Below, piece by piece: positions 6,014 to 8,759 of a stretch of 8,759 nt of DNA. The position numbers and the translations under genes were made by a program. Under the pieces are notes generated by a model, which did not search any database, was not told the origin of the DNA, and saw only the letters and a list, made by a program, of their open reading frames with translations. Positions within the stretch are counted from its first letter, which is position 1. Every line of letters starts with the position of its first letter. Source of the DNA: an uncultured Actinomycetes bacterium (GTDB taxonomy: Bacteria; Actinomycetota; Actinomycetes; S36-B12); contig CAJIYV010000124.1 of assembly GCA_905181745.1 (NCBI GenBank), positions 1 through 8,759 of the forward strand. Reading direction: 5' to 3'.

Positions 6014-7623
6014 TAGGCCAGCTCTTGTTCTAATGCGTGAGCGATTTGCTCAACTGTGATCCAGCACTCGGGTGCCAGGATTTTGGAGACTTGTGGGGCA
6101 AACATGGGGGAGTCAGTGATGACGGCAGGGGTTGGACCATTTGCCACAATTTCACCATCACCCATGATTACAACACGGGTGGCAAGCTCTGCAACAAGTT
6201 CAACATCGTGGGTTGCCAACAAAATGCTGTGACCAGTTTGCGCTAAGGCACGAAGGACCTCACCTAACTTCTTTTTGGTGGGATAATCCAAGCCACGGGT
6301 TGGTTCATCAAGCAAGAGCAACGGTGGCTTGGCGGCCACAATCAGACACAAGGCCAACAGCATTTGTTGGCCTTCGGAGAGATCACGCGGGTGCGTATTG
6401 TCGGCAACTTCAGGTGCCATGAGGGCGAGCAGCGCACGGGTCGTACCGGGCGCGCATCTAGCATCGGTATCTGATGCTTTACATTCAGTTCCAACGCTGA
6501 GGGCTTCGAAAAGATCGTGGGGCTCTTGGGGAACGAACCCAACATGGCGTAACACATCACTCGCGGGAAGGGCTCGGGGATCCACACCATTAATGCGCAC
6601 ACTCCCCTTGAAAGGTTCTTTAAGCCCGACGAGCACGCGCAGCAAGGTTGATTTCCCAGCACCATTTCGACCCATAAGAGCCGTTATCTCGCCGGCATCG
6701 AGGTCGAGGTCAACCCCACGCAGGACGCTCTGATTTCCGTACGCGAAGTGGAGTTTGCGCAGGCTAGCAATCTGCTGGGTTTGGGTCGGTACCGCATGGA
6801 CGACGGGTGAGTGGTCGGCGAGCAATGCGCGAAGGGGCGGCGCTGCCCGGCGCGCATCACGGATACTGATCGGAAGGGGATCCCAACCCGCAAGGCGACC
6901 GAGGTGAATCACGGGTGGGGCGATGGGTGAGGTTTGCATGAGTTCGCTGGGCGATCCGGAACTGATCTCACCGCCTTCCAGGAGAAGGATCGAATCGCAA
7001 TATTGCATGACCCGTTCAAGTCGGTGCTCAGCCAAAACCACGGTGATGCCTAGATCATGAACCAAGCGATGCAATGAAGCCAAAACGTCTTCGGCCGCGC
7101 CCGGGTCAAGAGCGGATGTGGGCTCATCGAGAACTAGAACCAGCGGCTGCGCGGTGAGGACTGCCCCGATTGCTACGCGCTGCTGTTGGCCACCACTCAA
7201 CGTGTGCAATGGGCGAGTGCGCAACTGCGTGAGTCCCAGTAGATCCAGGATCTCTTCGACCCGACGCCTCATCACCGATGGCGCTACGCCCAGGCACTCC
7301 ATCGAATAGGCGAGTTCGTCCTCAACGAGATCCGTAACAAAACCTGACACCGGATCCTGTGGAACGAAACCCACTAGATCTGCGAGTTCTCGCGGTTGAT
7401 GGTCTTGGGTTGAGCGGCCATTGACACTCACTACTCCAGCGAGATGCCCGCCAGTGAAGTGTGGAACTAGTCCATTGATTGCGCGCAGAAAAGTTGTTTT
7501 CCCACTGCCGGTCGCCCCCAGTAGGAGCGCAAGTTCCCCGGCCGGGATCTCTTGGTTGAGGTTTTGCAATACCGGTTCGGCTTCGTTGGAGTAACGAAAT
7601 GTCACGTTGTCGAAATGAATCAT
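6013..7623 (-). CDS. cbrU: ECF transporter duplicated ATPase (fused EcfA-EcfA'), CbrU-like
   Basis: A 536-residue cytoplasmic ATPase with two ABC domains in one chain, replacing the usual separate EcfA1/EcfA2 pair. Domain 1 (about 1-235) has Walker A GATGSGKTT (36-44), Q-loop Q89, signature LSGGQQQR (142-149), Walker B with D166/E167 and switch H200. Domain 2 (about 285-515) has Walker A GRNGAGKST (318-326), Q-loop Q366, a variant signature LSEGQQM (415-421), Walker B D439/E440 and switch H472. A linker of about 50 residues joins them. Both ATP sites look competent, though the second signature lacks the usual Gly and following Arg. The ATG at 7623 overlaps the T-component stop in an ATGA and has a GAGG ribosome site 7 nt upstream. 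The duplicated-ATPase architecture is that of CbrU in predicted actinobacterial cobalamin ECF systems. The ECF assignment is very sure; the substrate comes only from family and context. Confidence 0.92.
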   Translation of the reverse strand: MIHFDNVTFRYSNEAEPVLQNLNQEIPAGELALLLGATGSGKTTFLRAINGLVPHFTGGHLAGVVSVNGRSTQDHQPRELADLVGFVPQDPVSGFVTDLVEDELAYSMECLGVAPSVMRRRVEEILDLLGLTQLRTRPLHTLSGGQQQRVAIGAVLTAQPLVLVLDEPTSALDPGAAEDVLASLHRLVHDLGITVVLAEHRLERVMQYCDSILLLEGGEISSGSPSELMQTSPIAPPVIHLGRLAGWDPLPISIRDARRAAPPLRALLADHSPVVHAVPTQTQQIASLRKLHFAYGNQSVLRGVDLDLDAGEITALMGRNGAGKSTLLRVLVGLKEPFKGSVRINGVDPRALPASDVLRHVGFVPQEPHDLFEALSVGTECKASDTDARCAPGTTRALLALMAPEVADNTHPRDLSEGQQMLLALCLIVAAKPPLLLLDEPTRGLDYPTKKKLGEVLRALAQTGHSILLATHDVELVAELATRVVIMGDGEIVANGPTPAVITDSPMFAPQVSKILAPECWITVEQIAHALEQELA

Positions 7624-8729
7624 GTGCGGACCTCGACTTTTAATTCAGCGTCCGCATCTGAATTTAAATCAGGTGGACGAGGAGAAGATAGTGCGGGAGT
7701 GCAGGCAACGGTAAAGGCGATCAAACCCCATAAGGGCAAGGCAGGCCAGTTGTTCAGCTCAGGAGTCAGTACTAAAGCTTGACTTATTTGGGAGTGGGCA
7801 ATGAGAAAAATTCCCAAGACGCACACACCCGCCGTGCTCACCAGAGACTCAGGTAAAGCCCAGGTATCGGGTCGATAGACAGTGCGAACGCGGGTAAGGC
7901 CGGCTCGCCACAGGGTGACTCCGCCCAGGAGTACGCCAGTTCCAAGAATGAGGAATGCAGTCATGGCGCTCACACTGGCTGTGAGAAGCGCGTAGGTGCC
8001 AATGATCGCGAGGGAAAGAGAGGTCAGCACAAGCCCAATTGAAATTCGGCGACCCACGGTGGATTCCTTGCGATGCCTGCCATATCCGCGTGAATCCATG
8101 GACTCGGCCAGGATAATTGAGCGATCGAGTGCTCCGGCAAGCACGGGAAGCCCGAGGGAAGCGAAGCCACGCATTCCTTTTGTGTGCTTTCCTCGGAGCC
8201 GGCGCATTTCGCGGATCCGCTCGGCGTCAGCTGTGAGTTGCGGAATAAAAGTCAATGCGACCACGATGCTGACGCCCAATTCATAGAATGCGGTTGGGAT
8301 AGCTTTGAGAAGCCGTGTCGGTGAGGCAAGTGAGTTGGCCGCCCCGACCACAATCGCGATGGTCGCGATGCGAAGTCCGTCGTAAAACGCCCCTAAAAGA
8401 GCTTCAAGTGTTACTGACCCGCCTATCCGCAGGCCATTCATCCAGTCTGGTAATGAGATTCCTGGCAACTCAATTAAAATTGTGGTCCCCATACCGGCAC
8501 CAAAAATGAGCTGGAACAGGACGCGAATCGTGATGATCATCGCACCAAGAAGCAGAAAAAAATTGAATGATTTTCCCCATGGCGCCTGCGGTTTGCGCGA
8601 GGCCACCACGATTACTGCAGAGCAGATGAGCAGCGCCAACAGAAGTGGGTTTGTGGTCTGGGATGCTCCCGCTGCCAGGGAAAGTGACCACAACCACCAA
8701 GCACACGGATGTAACCAGCGCGCAATCAT
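7620..8729 (-). CDS. cbrV: ECF transporter T component (transmembrane coupling subunit), CbrV-like
   Basis: This membrane scaffold couples the ATPase to the S component. From the ATG at 8729 it has 369 residues. Hydrophobic segments flank a large cytoplasmic region with the two EcfT coupling-helix signatures: AERIREMRRLRG (169-180) and LAESMDSRGYG (207-217). The protein is longer than a typical EcfT (about 260 residues): after residue 235 there are extra hydrophobic segments (about 236-275, 298-312 and 332-346) and a short acidic tail. I choose the ATG at 8729 because GGAG lies 6 nt upstream. A TTG at 8747 in the same frame has no such site, but the frame stays open to the window edge, so a longer N-terminus cannot be excluded. 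It is the first visible gene of the operon and its stop overlaps the ATPase start (ATGA). Any riboswitch or promoter would lie beyond 8759 and cannot be judged. Confidence 0.9.
   Translation of the reverse strand: MIARWLHPCAWWLWSLSLAAGASQTTNPLLLALLICSAVIVVASRKPQAPWGKSFNFFLLLGAMIITIRVLFQLIFGAGMGTTILIELPGISLPDWMNGLRIGGSVTLEALLGAFYDGLRIATIAIVVGAANSLASPTRLLKAIPTAFYELGVSIVVALTFIPQLTADAERIREMRRLRGKHTKGMRGFASLGLPVLAGALDRSIILAESMDSRGYGRHRKESTVGRRISIGLVLTSLSLAIIGTYALLTASVSAMTAFLILGTGVLLGGVTLWRAGLTRVRTVYRPDTWALPESLVSTAGVCVLGIFLIAHSQISQALVLTPELNNWPALPLWGLIAFTVACTPALSSPRPPDLNSDADAELKVEVRT
7631..7634 (-). promoter_or_regulatory. Ribosome binding site of the ECF ATPase gene
   Basis: GAGG on the minus strand, inside the 3' end of the T-component gene, lies 7 nt before the ATG at 7623. 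Together with the ATGA stop/start overlap it supports this start and coupled translation. Confidence 0.6.
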
Positions 8730-8735
8730 GATCTG

Positions 8736-8739
8736 CTCC
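8736..8739 (-). promoter_or_regulatory. Ribosome binding site of the T-component gene
   Basis: GGAG on the minus strand is followed by CAGATC (6 nt) and the ATG at 8729. This decides the start in favour of 8729 over the in-frame TTG at 8747. Confidence 0.6.
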
Positions 8740-8759
8740 GACGCCAAAAATAGAATCCA

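Noticed and set aside
8730..8759. Promoter or riboswitch of the ECF operon
   Set aside because: Only 30 bp upstream of the first gene are visible. A TATTTT at 8752-8747 (minus) could be a -10 but has no checkable -35, so no call is made.

Overview
The window reads as chromosomal DNA of a mid-GC actinobacterium (inference). The support is the gene families (an actinobacterial-type Lpd/SucB pair, an M17 aminopeptidase, a fused double-ATPase ECF module), frequent GTG starts, and a pair of apparently leaderless divergent genes. The gene order resembles the Mycobacterium tuberculosis region cobT-cobS / gcvT / pepB / dlaT, as recalled from established annotation. There are no RNA genes, insertion sequences, CRISPR arrays or phage genes that I can support. 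Coding density is very high and no gap between genes exceeds 64 bp.

Layout, left to right. (1) Positions 1-3360, minus strand: pepA (leucyl aminopeptidase), then lpdA (dihydrolipoyl dehydrogenase, E3), then the first 118 codons of sucB/dlaT (lipoyl E2), which runs off the left edge. lpdA and sucB are 30 bp apart and supply the E3 and E2 subunits of the 2-oxoacid dehydrogenase complexes. (2) Positions 3361-3383: a 23-bp divergent spacer with overlapping -10 elements pointing both ways. (3) Positions 3384-4493, plus strand: gcvT, the T-protein of glycine cleavage. Lpd is also the L-protein of that system, so two of its parts are encoded here. (4) Positions 4471-8729, minus strand: a tightly packed, apparently translationally coupled operon of four genes. 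In transcription order these are an ECF T component (CbrV-like), a fused duplicated ECF ATPase (CbrU-like), an S component (CbrT-like), and a short CobT-like protein. The last gene converges on gcvT and overlaps it tail to tail by 23 bp.

The ECF genes match the architecture of the predicted cobalamin transporter CbrTUV (S component, duplicated ATPase, T component). The substrate is inferred from family resemblance and from the CobT-like neighbour, not shown. The CobT-like protein is the most unusual item. It keeps recognisable N- and C-terminal blocks of nicotinate-nucleotide:dimethylbenzimidazole phosphoribosyltransferase. It lacks about 95 central residues, has lost the nucleotide-binding motif, and has Gln where the catalytic Glu should be. 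It is best viewed as a CobT-derived pseudoenzyme or accessory protein tied to the transporter.
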